DNA from: Flavobacteriales bacterium UBA5040
GTDB taxonomy: Bacteria > Bacteroidota > Bacteroidia > Flavobacteriales > Weeksellaceae
Assembly (NCBI GenBank): GCA_002415135.1
Contig: DIBY01000023.1
Coordinates: 1 to 64,000 of the forward strand
DNA: 64,000 bases
Direction of reading: 5' to 3'
Shown one piece after another: positions 33,594-41,950 of the stretch; positions within the stretch are counted from its first letter, which is position 1, and every line of letters begins with the position of its first letter. Made by a program: the position numbers and the translations under genes. Under the pieces are notes generated by a model that ran no database searches, had not been told where the DNA came from, and was given only the letters and a program-made list of their open reading frames with translations.

Positions 33594-34403
33594 TTAACAA
33601 TCAAACTGAACTGCAATTTCGGAAACCTTTTTAATGATCTTTCCTGCACCAGCTTCCGACGATAAATATAAGATCACCCGTTCTTCTTCGTAATCCCGAT
33701 TTGCTCCAAAAATGAAATCCGGTTTTCCATCACGATCGATATCTCCAATGAATAGAATTTCAACAAAAGTATCATTGAAAGATTCTTGCTTTAGAAATAA
33801 ATGTTCTGGACATTTGTCTGCCGAAATATAAAGACGATACTTTTCAACATTTTTATAGACTTCTATCCCGTCATCAGTACTTACATTCTCACTGGAAAGT
33901 ACATTTCCTTCCGCTCTTAAAGTATAATCTACATTATTAAAGTTAAAAGTCATTTTTTCGGAAGGCCAGATTTTAGTTTTAGCGAATTTTACTGTTTCAA
34001 TTTCTCCTAATTTCAACTGGCTTTCTTCAAGTAGAATCAAAGTCTTTTTTTTCGTTTCAATGGTTTTGGTTGAGTCGCCTGAGCATTCATCAAAACCTCC
34101 TGTAATTTTATAATCTGCTCGACCCAAGAAATATTTTCCATTCTTCTCATACAGCTCGATCCAGCTTTGGTTCAAAACATCGGCTGCATTAGCATTCTCC
34201 CAATCGCGATATCTGCTTGGCAGAAGAATTTCAAAATCATTTTCCTCTTTTTCCTGAATGTTGTTTTCAATAGGAATAACTTCGTTTTCCTCAGAAGCGA
34301 TAGACAATGTATCCGTGATTTCTTCAGTCACTTTCTCGACTTCAGCAGACTTTTTACAGAAAAGTAAAGTAAAAAATGCAAGGATAAAAAGAGTGTTTTT
34401 CAT
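33594..34403 (-). CDS. Lipoprotein with FG-GAP/VCBS-like calcium loop
   Basis: A 269-residue protein with lipobox FFTLLFC followed by KKSAEV and an acidic linker (about residues 20-60). The C-terminal part contains FIGDIDRDGKPDFIFGANRD, the Asp-rich calcium-binding loop of FG-GAP/VCBS-type repeats. The middle shows beta-rich segments (KTLILLEESQLKLGEIETVK). A single repeat is too few for a beta-propeller. Function unknown. Confidence 0.78.
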   Translation of the reverse strand: MKNTLFILAFFTLLFCKKSAEVEKVTEEITDTLSIASEENEVIPIENNIQEKEENDFEILLPSRYRDWENANAADVLNQSWIELYEKNGKYFLGRADYKITGGFDECSGDSTKTIETKKKTLILLEESQLKLGEIETVKFAKTKIWPSEKMTFNFNNVDYTLRAEGNVLSSENVSTDDGIEVYKNVEKYRLYISADKCPEHLFLKQESFNDTFVEILFIGDIDRDGKPDFIFGANRDYEEERVILYLSSEAGAGKIIKKVSEIAVQFDC

Positions 34404-34467
34404 ACTCCTACTTTTTGAAATTCAATTTAAGATTACTTTTTAATTAAAATAAAATGGAAATCATAAA

Positions 34468-34812
34468 TTAACCTCTCGGAGGATTCAAGGTCGTATTCGT
34501 CAGCAATCGCTCTATTACTTTTGAGGTTTCTTCATCTGATGAAATCCCATATCCATTAACCAATGTTCCTTTGTAATCGAATTTTGGCGAAGAAATAGCG
34601 TAAAGGACCGATTGATCATCTGGATTTGACTCCCCTTCAAAACGGTACACTTTATCAATTTGAAATTCACTCGGCAAAAGTTTGACATTAGCCTGGTGGC
34701 AGACGATACATTCTTCATGAATGTTAAAATCGTGGATGTAACCGAGTTTAATTAGCCCATTGATCGTTTCGGATAATGTTCCGAAACTTTCTTTTAAAAT
34801 ATCTGTACTCAT
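34468..34812 (-). CDS. Hypothetical protein with CxxC motif
   Basis: A 114-residue soluble protein. It begins with helical segments (STDILKESFGTLSETINGLI) and has EECIVCHQ (CxxCH) then SVLYAISSPKFDYKGTLVNG and SDEETSKVIERLLTN. Homologues in relatives are sometimes named phosphoribosylpyrophosphate synthetase, but the length and sequence do not support that. The CxxCH could bind a metal or haem; no export signal is visible, so metal is more likely. Confidence 0.72.
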   Translation of the reverse strand: MSTDILKESFGTLSETINGLIKLGYIHDFNIHEECIVCHQANVKLLPSEFQIDKVYRFEGESNPDDQSVLYAISSPKFDYKGTLVNGYGISSDEETSKVIERLLTNTTLNPPRG

Positions 34813-34889
34813 TGTTCTAAATTTATTTGGTTTGTTTAAAAAATCTCAACTTCAGCTACCTAAAATCTACTGTATTAAATAGCGTCTCC

Positions 34890-35621
34890 TTAATTCACTT
34901 CATACTCCAACTTGATGGTAATACTCGCTTCTTTGTCTTTGGAGGAAGTATTAAATGTTCCGCCGTAAGAATATTCTTCTGTAGAATTCGGTGCTGTAAT
35001 TTGAGTAATTCCCATGGTTGCTTTTTTAAGATTTCCCAGATTTGCTCCAGCATTTTCGGCAATTTTTTCTGCGCGCTGTTTGGCATCTTTGGTTGCATCA
35101 GCGATCATTTGATGTTTCACGTCAGCTAGTTTAGTGTAAAAATAATTCGGTGGCGAAGAGGTAAATTCGATTCCAAGATTAATAATTTCCGTAATATTTC
35201 GTGAAAGGTTTTCGACTTTCGCCACGTCTTTACTGTCGATAGAAACGGTTTGTGAAAGTTGATATCCGGCAAAAGTCTGCGTGCTTCTTCCATTAGAATC
35301 ACTTCCATAATTAAATTGCTTTTGAATATCGACGGCAGAAAAAACCATTTGATCTTTCGGAATTCCTTTCGACACTAAATAATTTTCGATTACTTTTTTA
35401 TCATTTGCCAGTTCGTCGTAGGCAGATTTAAGTTCGAAACTGTTTCTCGAGAAATTTCCGCTCCAGGCGATCAGGTCTGACGTAAATTTATTAGACCCTA
35501 ATCCAGTAACAGAAATGGTATTATCTGCTTTATTTCTATTTTTAATGGCGCTGCCTAAAAAGGCCAGTCCGATAATAAAACCGGCGGAAGCAATGGCGAT
35601 GGCGATAATATTTCTGTTCAT
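34890..35621 (-). CDS. SIMPL domain-containing protein
   Basis: A 243-residue SIMPL/DUF541-family protein, with an N-terminal signal anchor (IIAIAIASAGFIIGLAFLGS). The family core is visible: ISVTGLGSNKFTSDLIAWSG, DELANDKKVIENYLVSKGIP, FAGYQLSQTVSI, and ATKDAKQRAEKIAENAGANL near the C-terminus. It is expected to face the periplasm. SIMPL proteins are of poorly defined envelope function (oxidative stress or signalling in some species). Confidence 0.9.
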   Translation of the reverse strand: MNRNIIAIAIASAGFIIGLAFLGSAIKNRNKADNTISVTGLGSNKFTSDLIAWSGNFSRNSFELKSAYDELANDKKVIENYLVSKGIPKDQMVFSAVDIQKQFNYGSDSNGRSTQTFAGYQLSQTVSIDSKDVAKVENLSRNITEIINLGIEFTSSPPNYFYTKLADVKHQMIADATKDAKQRAEKIAENAGANLGNLKKATMGITQITAPNSTEEYSYGGTFNTSSKDKEASITIKLEYEVN

Positions 35622-35736
35622 GACTTGAAGTTTATAAATGCTAAAGTTCTTTCTTTAAAGATGATTAAAGATAAGAATAAATTATTCCTCTGTCACAAAA
35701 CGAGAGATGATTATAAAAATAGGAGCTAAAAACATC

Positions 35737-36504
35737 TTAACGGCGAAGATATTGCGGAAGCGTTTCTTCTAAAACAAAAAGCACTTTTGAGAGATTTCCG
35801 GCTTTGATGTATTTTCCAATTTCGGGTTTTACTCCAATCGAATACTGCAGGAACTCAGAAATTTTCTCTGCTGGAATATTCATTTTAATAAAATAATCGT
35901 CGCCGACTTTTTCCCTTATCCAGACGATATTGTCCTGAAGATCTTCATATTTATATAATTGACGCATTCTTCGTGCATCACCGGAAATGTTTTTATACAG
36001 GGTAAATACGTTAATATTACTCAAAGCGTAACTAAGGACTCCAACTTGCTCGATCGTTGGAGGTGGAGTTTCCCGTGGTTTTTCTGGCGGTCCGGGCACT
36101 CCGACTTCCCGTTGAAGGTGCGCTACTTTATCGAACTTTGTTAAATTTCTGGAATCTTGATTCAGATCTCCGGTTAAACGAACGGCGGGAATTTTCACTT
36201 CTTCAATTTCTTGAACGCTTCGAATAATGGTCATCGATAATTTACCATTAAAATCACTTGTGCTGACGATTTTAGAACTTCGTTCAAAACCTTGTCGTAT
36301 GAAACGCAGTTCTTCATTGAGTAAGGTACTAATGGTGAATTCACCATTAATATTGGTATAGGCTTTCTGCTCCGTTTTCATGTTAAAAACCAGGACAGCC
36401 GGAATTGGATTTTGATCTTCATCCACTACTCTTCCCGAAACTTGCTGAGCATAGATCGAGGTTGAAAAAGAAAGCACAATAAATAACAATAATCTAAACA
36501 TCAA
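35737..36504 (-). CDS. CarboxypepD_reg-like protein, tandem copy 2
   Basis: A 255-residue exported protein with signal peptide LLLFIVLSFSTSIYAQ. The N-terminal beta-sandwich reads VSGRVVDEDQNPIPAVLVFN and INGEFTISTLLNEELRFIRQ. A linker of about 25 residues is proline-rich (GVPGPPEKPRETPPPTIEQ). The C-terminal helical part contains ARRMRQLYKYEDLQDNIVWI. It overlaps the previous gene by four bases (ATGA) and is its paralogue over the first 110 residues. Confidence 0.83.
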   Translation of the reverse strand: MMFRLLLFIVLSFSTSIYAQQVSGRVVDEDQNPIPAVLVFNMKTEQKAYTNINGEFTISTLLNEELRFIRQGFERSSKIVSTSDFNGKLSMTIIRSVQEIEEVKIPAVRLTGDLNQDSRNLTKFDKVAHLQREVGVPGPPEKPRETPPPTIEQVGVLSYALSNINVFTLYKNISGDARRMRQLYKYEDLQDNIVWIREKVGDDYFIKMNIPAEKISEFLQYSIGVKPEIGKYIKAGNLSKVLFVLEETLPQYLRR

Positions 36505-37322
36505 GAACCAACTTTGTGCGTTTTGAGATATTCAACCAGAGCTATTTTTAGCTCATATTCTATTATTGCCCTGTTGAAGTTTTTATGATATTTTTTTGAA
36601 AGTGAATTGGCCTGATCGACATACGCCAGAAAAATATCAAAATCATATTCTGAAAGTCCATAATTCTTGAAATAATTAAGGTCGATAACGTCTTTTACAC
36701 GTCGGTAAAAATCTTCGACCTCAGCGTAATTAGGCGGCGTAGAATTGTTTTTCTTACCAGCAATTGCGCCCGCGAGTAATCCTAAAACGCCACCATTTCC
36801 ACCACTGCCGATACTCAAGAGAGGAACTTGTCCTTCACCGGGTTTTCTTTGAGCGAACATGGAAGGAATCGTATTTTGAGGCATTGCGTCAGGAATGGGA
36901 CCGCGCATATATTGAGTCATCTCTTTATTCAGTTTTTCTGTCCTAGGGGCGGTTTTAAAATAAGCAAGATCTTTCTTTAAATTTCCTGTTGGATTAAAAG
37001 CGATGGTCACTTCTTCTATTTCGAACGGCAGTTTGCTCAGTATAAGCTGCATTGGTTTGGTAAAATTATCTTCTTTAATTTTTAAGGTCAGCCTTTCGAA
37101 TCCATTTTTGACAATCCGCAATTCATCAGATGGAATAGCAGCAATAATGAAGTCTCCGGAAATATCAGTAATTACCACTTCTTCTGTGCGGGGATTGTAA
37201 ATGTAGGTTTGCGGAATATTGTTCTGAACTTCGTTTTTCACGTTTCCGATTACGTATTTTTTCTGTGCCAACAGAAGCGAAACTGAAAATAGAAAAAGAG
37301 GAATTAGTAGTTTTGTTTTCAT
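36501..37322 (-). CDS. CarboxypepD_reg-like protein, tandem copy 1
   Basis: A 273-residue exported protein with signal peptide LFLFSVSLLLAQ. The N-terminal domain (YVIGNVKNEVQNNIPQTYIY, ISGDFIIAAIPSDELRIVKN, GFERLTLKIKEDN) matches the downstream paralogue. The middle contains a Gly-rich stretch (SIGSGGNGGVLGLLAGAIAG), possibly a membrane-active segment, and the C-terminus is helical (DFYRRVKDVIDLNYFKNYGL). Translation of the second copy is coupled to it. Function unknown. Confidence 0.83.
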   Translation of the reverse strand: MKTKLLIPLFLFSVSLLLAQKKYVIGNVKNEVQNNIPQTYIYNPRTEEVVITDISGDFIIAAIPSDELRIVKNGFERLTLKIKEDNFTKPMQLILSKLPFEIEEVTIAFNPTGNLKKDLAYFKTAPRTEKLNKEMTQYMRGPIPDAMPQNTIPSMFAQRKPGEGQVPLLSIGSGGNGGVLGLLAGAIAGKKNNSTPPNYAEVEDFYRRVKDVIDLNYFKNYGLSEYDFDIFLAYVDQANSLSKKYHKNFNRAIIEYELKIALVEYLKTHKVGS

Positions 37323-37486
37323 TGAGGATATTTACGTAAATGTAATCTGATATTGTATTGCTTTGGTGTTTTTAAAATTGGGCAGGGAAAAGTTTAACCT
37401 GCTTTAACGGGTTTTATGATTTTTTTAGAAATTACCGATTTACTTTTTGTTAAAATATGTGATTAAAATTATTTTATTGAATGCAA

Positions 37487-37504
37487 TCCCGATAGCCATC
37501 GGGA
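37487..37504. repeat. Isolated TCCCGAT palindrome
   Basis: TCCCGATAGCCATCGGGA: arms TCCCGAT and ATCGGGA around AGCC. The same arms form the hairpin in element copy 2 at 24633-24653. Confidence 0.65.
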
Positions 37505-37671
37505 CGCAAAGATTGATAATGATTCAATGCTAAAATTACGGGCGCAAGCTCTTTTCACTTAGCTAAGGGCGCAACGGAATTATTTTTAAACATGAATTTC
37601 ACAAATGGTTTTCACTAATAGCACGATTAGAGATTTACTAAATATTGTTTTTAGAGTTAAGGAAGTAAATT

Positions 37672-37703
37672 AACCTGTCAGGCTTTTGAACCCTGACAAG
37701 GTT
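37672..37703. repeat. AACCTGTCAGG-type palindrome
   Basis: AACCTGTCAGG (37672-37682) and CCCTGACAAGGTT (37691-37703) are imperfect inverted arms around CTTTTGAA. Similar palindromes are frequent between genes in Bacteroidota. Confidence 0.6.
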
Positions 37704-37751
37704 GAGCGCAGAATTGACGATACTTGTGAATTTTATCAAGATTGGTTAGTA

Positions 37752-37865
37752 AGTCGGATCTTGCGTAAGGGATTGCAGAGGAAATCCTTTTTTGGGGAAG
37801 TGGCGCGAGCAAAGCGAGCGTCGCTTCCCCAAAAAAGATTGCAACGTAAAGCCCGACCTGAAAGA
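37752..37865. repeat. Intergenic palindromic element, copy 3
   Basis: The left end GTAAGGGATTGCAGAGGAAA and right end GATTGCAACGTAAAGCCCGA match copy 1. Inside is a long hairpin: CTTTTTTGGGGAAG (37788-37801 region) with CTTCCCCAAAAAAG (37823-37838 region) around a GC-rich loop containing GCGAGCAAAGCGAGCG. Confidence 0.7.
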
Positions 37866-37874
37866 GGAAATGGA

Positions 37875-37894
37875 GTCTCGTCCTAAGACGAGAC
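37875..37894. repeat. GTCTCGTC hairpin
   Basis: GTCTCGTC and GACGAGAC form a perfect 8-base stem with the loop CTAA, ten bases beyond element copy 3. No T-run follows, so it is not a terminator. Confidence 0.65.
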
Positions 37895-37952
37895 GGAATG
37901 ACCGATTGAAGGTTACGCCCAAATTCTTTTTATTTTAAGAATAATTTTTGTT

Positions 37953-37960
37953 TATCTTTG
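37953..37960 (+). promoter_or_regulatory. -7 box of tmRNA
   Basis: TATCTTTG lies 17 bases before the mature tmRNA 5' end. No TTG is at the usual distance. A short leader removed by RNase P is expected. Confidence 0.6.
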
Positions 37961-37977
37961 CAGTCTTACAAAAACAT

Positions 37978-38373
37978 GGGGTTGACTGGTTTCGACAGCA
38001 AGATCGATGGGTAAGTAAGCATGCAGAGAACCGTAGCGCGATCTCTTTAATCCCTTGCTGCAAACTTTTAACTGGCAACCAAGAGTTCGCTCTTGCAGCT
38101 TAATCTGAATAAAGTAGGATTCAAGCGCTCTCCCGAAGATAGTAAGGAGGCAAGATGTCTCACAAATGCTCCGTTCTGCGGCGTTTGATTCTGAGGCATA
38201 GCAATGCAGAAATAAGTCTCGAAAGACTTCGGTTCGGGATCGAAAATCAAAGAAGTTAAGCTATAAATTGGGTGTCTGTGCTCTGTTTATAGTCGAAAAT
38301 TAATTGCAGAATAAGCATGTAGAAGTCTTATGTGTTGCTTGTTTGGACGAGGGTTCGAATCCCTCCAACTCCA
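37978..38373 (+). ncRNA. ssrA: Transfer-messenger RNA (tmRNA)
   Basis: The 5' end GGGGTTGACTGGTTTCGACA and the 3' end GGTTCGAATCCCTCCAACTC are the tRNA-like parts. The acceptor stem GGGGUUG pairs with CAACUCC (38366-38372), one G-U pair, with discriminator A. The tag reading frame at 38074-38103 reads GNQEFALAA then stop, giving A-GNQEFALAA once the tRNA alanine is added. The CCA end is not encoded. tmRNA rescues stalled ribosomes and marks the product for proteolysis. It is about 396 bases, normal for flavobacteria. Confidence 0.97.
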
Positions 38374-38374
38374 C

Positions 38375-38416
38375 AAAAAACCCTGTAATCAGTTGATTTA
38401 CAGGGTTTTTTATTTT
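38375..38416 (+). terminator. Terminator of tmRNA
   Basis: CCCTGTAA (38381-38388) pairs with TTACAGGG, followed by TTTTTTATTTTT, immediately behind the mature 3' end. Confidence 0.93.
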
Positions 38417-38581
38417 TAGTTCTATTTTGGTAGCGACTAAGTAATCTGAGATATTTAGTTTTGCCAAATCGTTTTTAATATTATTGACAATGACTTCGCG
38501 ATTTTTCCCGTCGACGTCTCAAAATACTAAAAGATATCTTAAGCAGGTTAATCATTTAATTCTAGCCGAAATAAAATTCCC

Positions 38582-40648
38582 TTAGAACTTCATCCGTTGA
38601 ATTCTAACCGCATTTAGAATCGCCAAAAGCGCTACTCCAACATCCGCGAAGACGGCTTCCCACATCGTGGCTAGACCACCGGCGCCCAAAACTAAAACAA
38701 TTCCTTTTACCACAAAAGCCAAAGTGATATTCTGCCAAACAATCTTCTTCGTCTGCTTTCCGATATTAATGGCCATTGGGATCTTACTCGGCATATCATC
38801 CTGAATGACAACGTCTGCAGTTTCCACCGTGGCGTCACTTCCAAGTCCACCCATGGCAATTCCGACGTCACTTAAGGCAACAACCGGCGCATCATTCACA
38901 CCATCTCCTACAAATGCCACGCTCTGATTCGTTGCCTTTATTTCCTGCAGTTTGGTTACTTTATCTTCCGGTAATAAATCACCAAAAGCATTTTCAATGC
39001 CCAATTCCTTCGCTACGAACTGAACGACGGCATTTTTATCTCCGCTCAACATCGTCGGTTTTATTCCCAGAGATTTGAGTTTGTCGATGGTCAGTTTTGC
39101 GTCCTGTTTGATACTGTCGGCAACGGTGAGATAACCTACAAATTTTTTGTCGTAGGCAATAGCAATGAGCGTGTAAACAATTTTGCTCACCTCAGCATCG
39201 TAAGAAATGTTAAATTTGTCCATCAATTTAAAATTACCGACTAATAATTCTTGGCCTGAAACCGTAGCTTTCAAACCGTGACCGGCGATTTCTTCGACAT
39301 TTTCTAACTGAATATTCGTGTTCACTTCACCCACAAATTCGTGAATCGCTGTGGCAACAGGATGTGTGCTTTTGCTTTCTAAGGCATTGACCATTTCTAA
39401 AATTTCGGCCTGATCAAAATCTTCATTGAAAATAACTTCCTGTACTTTAAAAACACCTTCCGTCATGGTTCCAGTTTTATCCATCACCACATTTTGAATA
39501 TTGGCAATAACATCTAAAAAATTGCTGCCTTTAAATAAAATTCCATTTTTACTCGCAGCTCCAATTCCGCCAAAATAACCCAGTGGAATACTGATCACCA
39601 AAGCGCAGGGACAAGAAATTACGAGAAATACCAAGGCGCGATACAACCAATCAGAAAAATCGTAATTGGGTACAAAAAAGTAAGGTAAAAAGGTAATCGC
39701 AACGGCCAGATAAACCACAATCGGCGTGTAAATTTTTGCAAATTTTCGGATGAATAACTCCGTGGGTGCTTTCTGAGCCGTGGCATTCTGAACCAATTCT
39801 AAAATTTTACTTAGTTTGCTATCGGTGTAAGCCGTGGTCACTTTGATCTGAGAAACCGTACTCAAATTGATCATTCCAGCCAGAACAGTTTCTCCCTTCG
39901 ACTTGGTGTCCGGTTTACTTTCGCCGGTTAGAGCTGCCGTGTTAAAAGAGGCTTTTTCAGAAATCAGTTCGCCATCTAAACCTAATTTTTCGCCAGGTTT
40001 TAATTGAATAATATCATTGATCTCCGCTTTTTCAGCTTTGATGATCTCGGGAATATTATTTCTGAGGACTGTGACCTCATCGGGTCTTTGATCCAGTAAA
40101 CTTTTAATATTTGCTTTCGCGCGGGAAACCGCCAAGGTTTGAAAAACTTCACCAACAGAATAAAATAACATTACGGCAACCCCTTCCGGATATTCCCCAA
40201 TTCCAAAAGCTCCGACCGTTGCAATTCCCATTAAGAAAAACTCCGAGAAGAAAGCGCCTTGCCTGATGCTTCCAAAAGCTTCCTTCAAAACAGGTAATCC
40301 GACCGGAAGATAAGCAACTACGTACCACGCGATCCGAACCCAACCGGTAAACCATTCAGGTTTTAAAAGATGATCAAAATACAAAGCAATAAGGAGCAAC
40401 GAGAGCGAAATAATACTTGGTAAAAACAGTTGGAGTGTGCTGCCTTCCGTATTGCTATGGTCGTGACCGTCGTCTGCTCCGTGATCGTGACCTACGTGGG
40501 AATCATCAGCTGGAGCCGCGTCAACGCTTTTGCGAATAGCTTTCTCTGGCTTTAAAATTTCTTCTGCACCTGCTTCGGTGTATATTTTTTCTTCTTCGCT
40601 GCAACAGATCTGTTTTCCCTGCGCGTCATAAGTATGTTGATGTTTCAT
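38582..40648 (-). CDS. Heavy-metal translocating P1B-type ATPase
   Basis: A 688-residue P-type ATPase. The N-terminus has a CC pair (QICCSEEEK) and a His cluster (HVGHDHGADDGHDH, about residues 50-64) rather than a typical HMA domain. The ion-binding CPC is in VISCPCALVISIPLGY (about residue 346), the phosphorylated Asp in MDKTGTMTEG (about 390), the HP locus in ALESKSTHPVATAIH and the hinge in GDGVNDAPVVALSDVG. CPC with a His-rich terminus suggests zinc, cadmium, cobalt or lead export; copper is not excluded. It is last in the efflux operon, 21 bases after the adaptor. Confidence 0.94.
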   Translation of the reverse strand: MKHQHTYDAQGKQICCSEEEKIYTEAGAEEILKPEKAIRKSVDAAPADDSHVGHDHGADDGHDHSNTEGSTLQLFLPSIISLSLLLIALYFDHLLKPEWFTGWVRIAWYVVAYLPVGLPVLKEAFGSIRQGAFFSEFFLMGIATVGAFGIGEYPEGVAVMLFYSVGEVFQTLAVSRAKANIKSLLDQRPDEVTVLRNNIPEIIKAEKAEINDIIQLKPGEKLGLDGELISEKASFNTAALTGESKPDTKSKGETVLAGMINLSTVSQIKVTTAYTDSKLSKILELVQNATAQKAPTELFIRKFAKIYTPIVVYLAVAITFLPYFFVPNYDFSDWLYRALVFLVISCPCALVISIPLGYFGGIGAASKNGILFKGSNFLDVIANIQNVVMDKTGTMTEGVFKVQEVIFNEDFDQAEILEMVNALESKSTHPVATAIHEFVGEVNTNIQLENVEEIAGHGLKATVSGQELLVGNFKLMDKFNISYDAEVSKIVYTLIAIAYDKKFVGYLTVADSIKQDAKLTIDKLKSLGIKPTMLSGDKNAVVQFVAKELGIENAFGDLLPEDKVTKLQEIKATNQSVAFVGDGVNDAPVVALSDVGIAMGGLGSDATVETADVVIQDDMPSKIPMAINIGKQTKKIVWQNITLAFVVKGIVLVLGAGGLATMWEAVFADVGVALLAILNAVRIQRMKF

Positions 40649-40669
40649 ATAATTTTTTTAAGGTAGATT

Positions 40670-41944
40670 CTAGTGATCGTGTCCGCCGCCGCCAACTAAT
40701 TTAGCATTGATGAAAAAAGCACCTTTTGTAACAATTTGGGTATCTTCCGGAATTTCTTTTACGAAAGTAATGGCGGTATAACCCATATTACTTACGCCTT
40801 TTGCAACCTCGATTCGTTCAAAATTAATACCATGTTTTTCTTCGTCTGCGTGTGTTTTTTCTTCACCTGCTGATTTTGGCGCAGCGCCCTCTTCTTCCGC
40901 ATGCTCTGCGGCTTCCTTGTTGGTCTTCACAAAAATATAATGTTTTCCATCGGCACTTACAAGCGCTCCGTTGGGTACTGCTGGCGCGGTAACATCGCTG
41001 AGGCTGACAATCCCGGTAATATTCATTCCATCAATCAACCCTTCTTTATTACCCGTTACTTTACAGTGAATTGCAATCGTTTTACTGTCATTTTCGAAAG
41101 ACGAACCAATACTGAAAACCCGCGCATCATATTCTATGGCAGGATTATTTGTTAACGTAAAGTGGATGATCTGTCCGACTTTTAATTTGGGTAAATCTTT
41201 TTCAAAAACCTGCAGATCCAGGTGAAGTGAACTGTTATCCACAATTTCTGCAATAGGCGAAGAAACATCTACGTAACTTCCGATTTTTGCAAATACATCA
41301 CTAACAACGCCACTTAGCGGACTGGTTACGACCAGTTGCGATCTCAAATTTCCGTTCGAAACGGCATTCACATTAATTCCCATCAATCGGATTTGCTGTT
41401 GCAAAGAAGCTCTTCGGGTAGAAAGCGTTCTTAATTCCGCTGTTGCATTTTGTAAATTTTTTAACGCTCCGGCATTTCCGGCGTACAATTCCCGCTGTCG
41501 TCTTTCTTCCTGTTGCGCAAATGTGATCCGATCCAACGTGGTTAAATAATCCTCCTGCAGTTGAATGAATTGCGGGTTCTCGATGGTGGCAATAACCTGC
41601 CCTTTTTTTACATAAGAGCCGATCTGAACTCTGAGTGTTTTAATGACGCCGCCGTACAGAGAGGTCGCATTTCCTTTGCTGTTATTGGGAACACTTAAAT
41701 TTCCATTGGCTTTAATAGTGGCCGTAAGTTCTTTCTGTTCCACTGTTCCTAACTGAATATCTACACTTTTCATATGCGCTTCGGTGAGTGCAACTATATT
41801 TTCAGCTTCTTCCTCGTGAGCTTCGGCTTCTTTCGCAACCGTTTCCGTTTCTGTAGTTTTTTCCAGCTTACTGCATTGGGTCACAAACAGAAATGAACTT
41901 AGAAAAAGGAAGGAGAATAATGATTTTTTTATATTGAATTCCAT
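40670..41944 (-). CDS. RND efflux periplasmic adaptor lipoprotein (CusB/CzcB-like)
   Basis: A 424-residue membrane-fusion protein with lipobox LFVTQC followed by SKLEKT. The barrel-sandwich hybrid is marked by LYGGVIKTLRVQIGSYVKKG and SPLSGVVSDVFAKIGSYVDV, flanking a helical hairpin (TTLDRITFAQQEERRQRELY). Histidines are clustered at the start (AEAHEEEAENIV), in a loop (HAEEEGAAPKSAGEEKTHAD) and at the end (GGGGHDH), which suits metal handling. It connects the pump to the outer-membrane channel, six bases after the pump gene. Confidence 0.94.
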   Translation of the reverse strand: MEFNIKKSLFSFLFLSSFLFVTQCSKLEKTTETETVAKEAEAHEEEAENIVALTEAHMKSVDIQLGTVEQKELTATIKANGNLSVPNNSKGNATSLYGGVIKTLRVQIGSYVKKGQVIATIENPQFIQLQEDYLTTLDRITFAQQEERRQRELYAGNAGALKNLQNATAELRTLSTRRASLQQQIRLMGINVNAVSNGNLRSQLVVTSPLSGVVSDVFAKIGSYVDVSSPIAEIVDNSSLHLDLQVFEKDLPKLKVGQIIHFTLTNNPAIEYDARVFSIGSSFENDSKTIAIHCKVTGNKEGLIDGMNITGIVSLSDVTAPAVPNGALVSADGKHYIFVKTNKEAAEHAEEEGAAPKSAGEEKTHADEEKHGINFERIEVAKGVSNMGYTAITFVKEIPEDTQIVTKGAFFINAKLVGGGGHDH

Positions 41945-41950
41945 ATCGAA

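Larger units (their letters stand above)
37323..37977. other. Repeat-rich gene-free spacer
   Basis: This 655-base gap has no believable gene. It holds, in order, an isolated TCCCGAT/ATCGGGA hairpin, a stretch with ATTTCACAAATG, an AACCTGTCAGG palindrome, the palindromic element copy 3, a GTCTCGTC/GACGAGAC hairpin and the tmRNA -7 box. A short frame across 37686-37886 runs through the repeat and is not a gene. Confidence 0.7.

Noticed and set aside
34468..34812. Small gene as phosphoribosylpyrophosphate synthetase
   Set aside because: At 114 residues it is far too short and lacks the PRPP-binding motif.
37686..37886. A 66-residue frame upstream of tmRNA
   Set aside because: It runs through palindromic element copy 3 and is rich in Arg/Lys from repeat DNA; it has no plausible promoter or start context.
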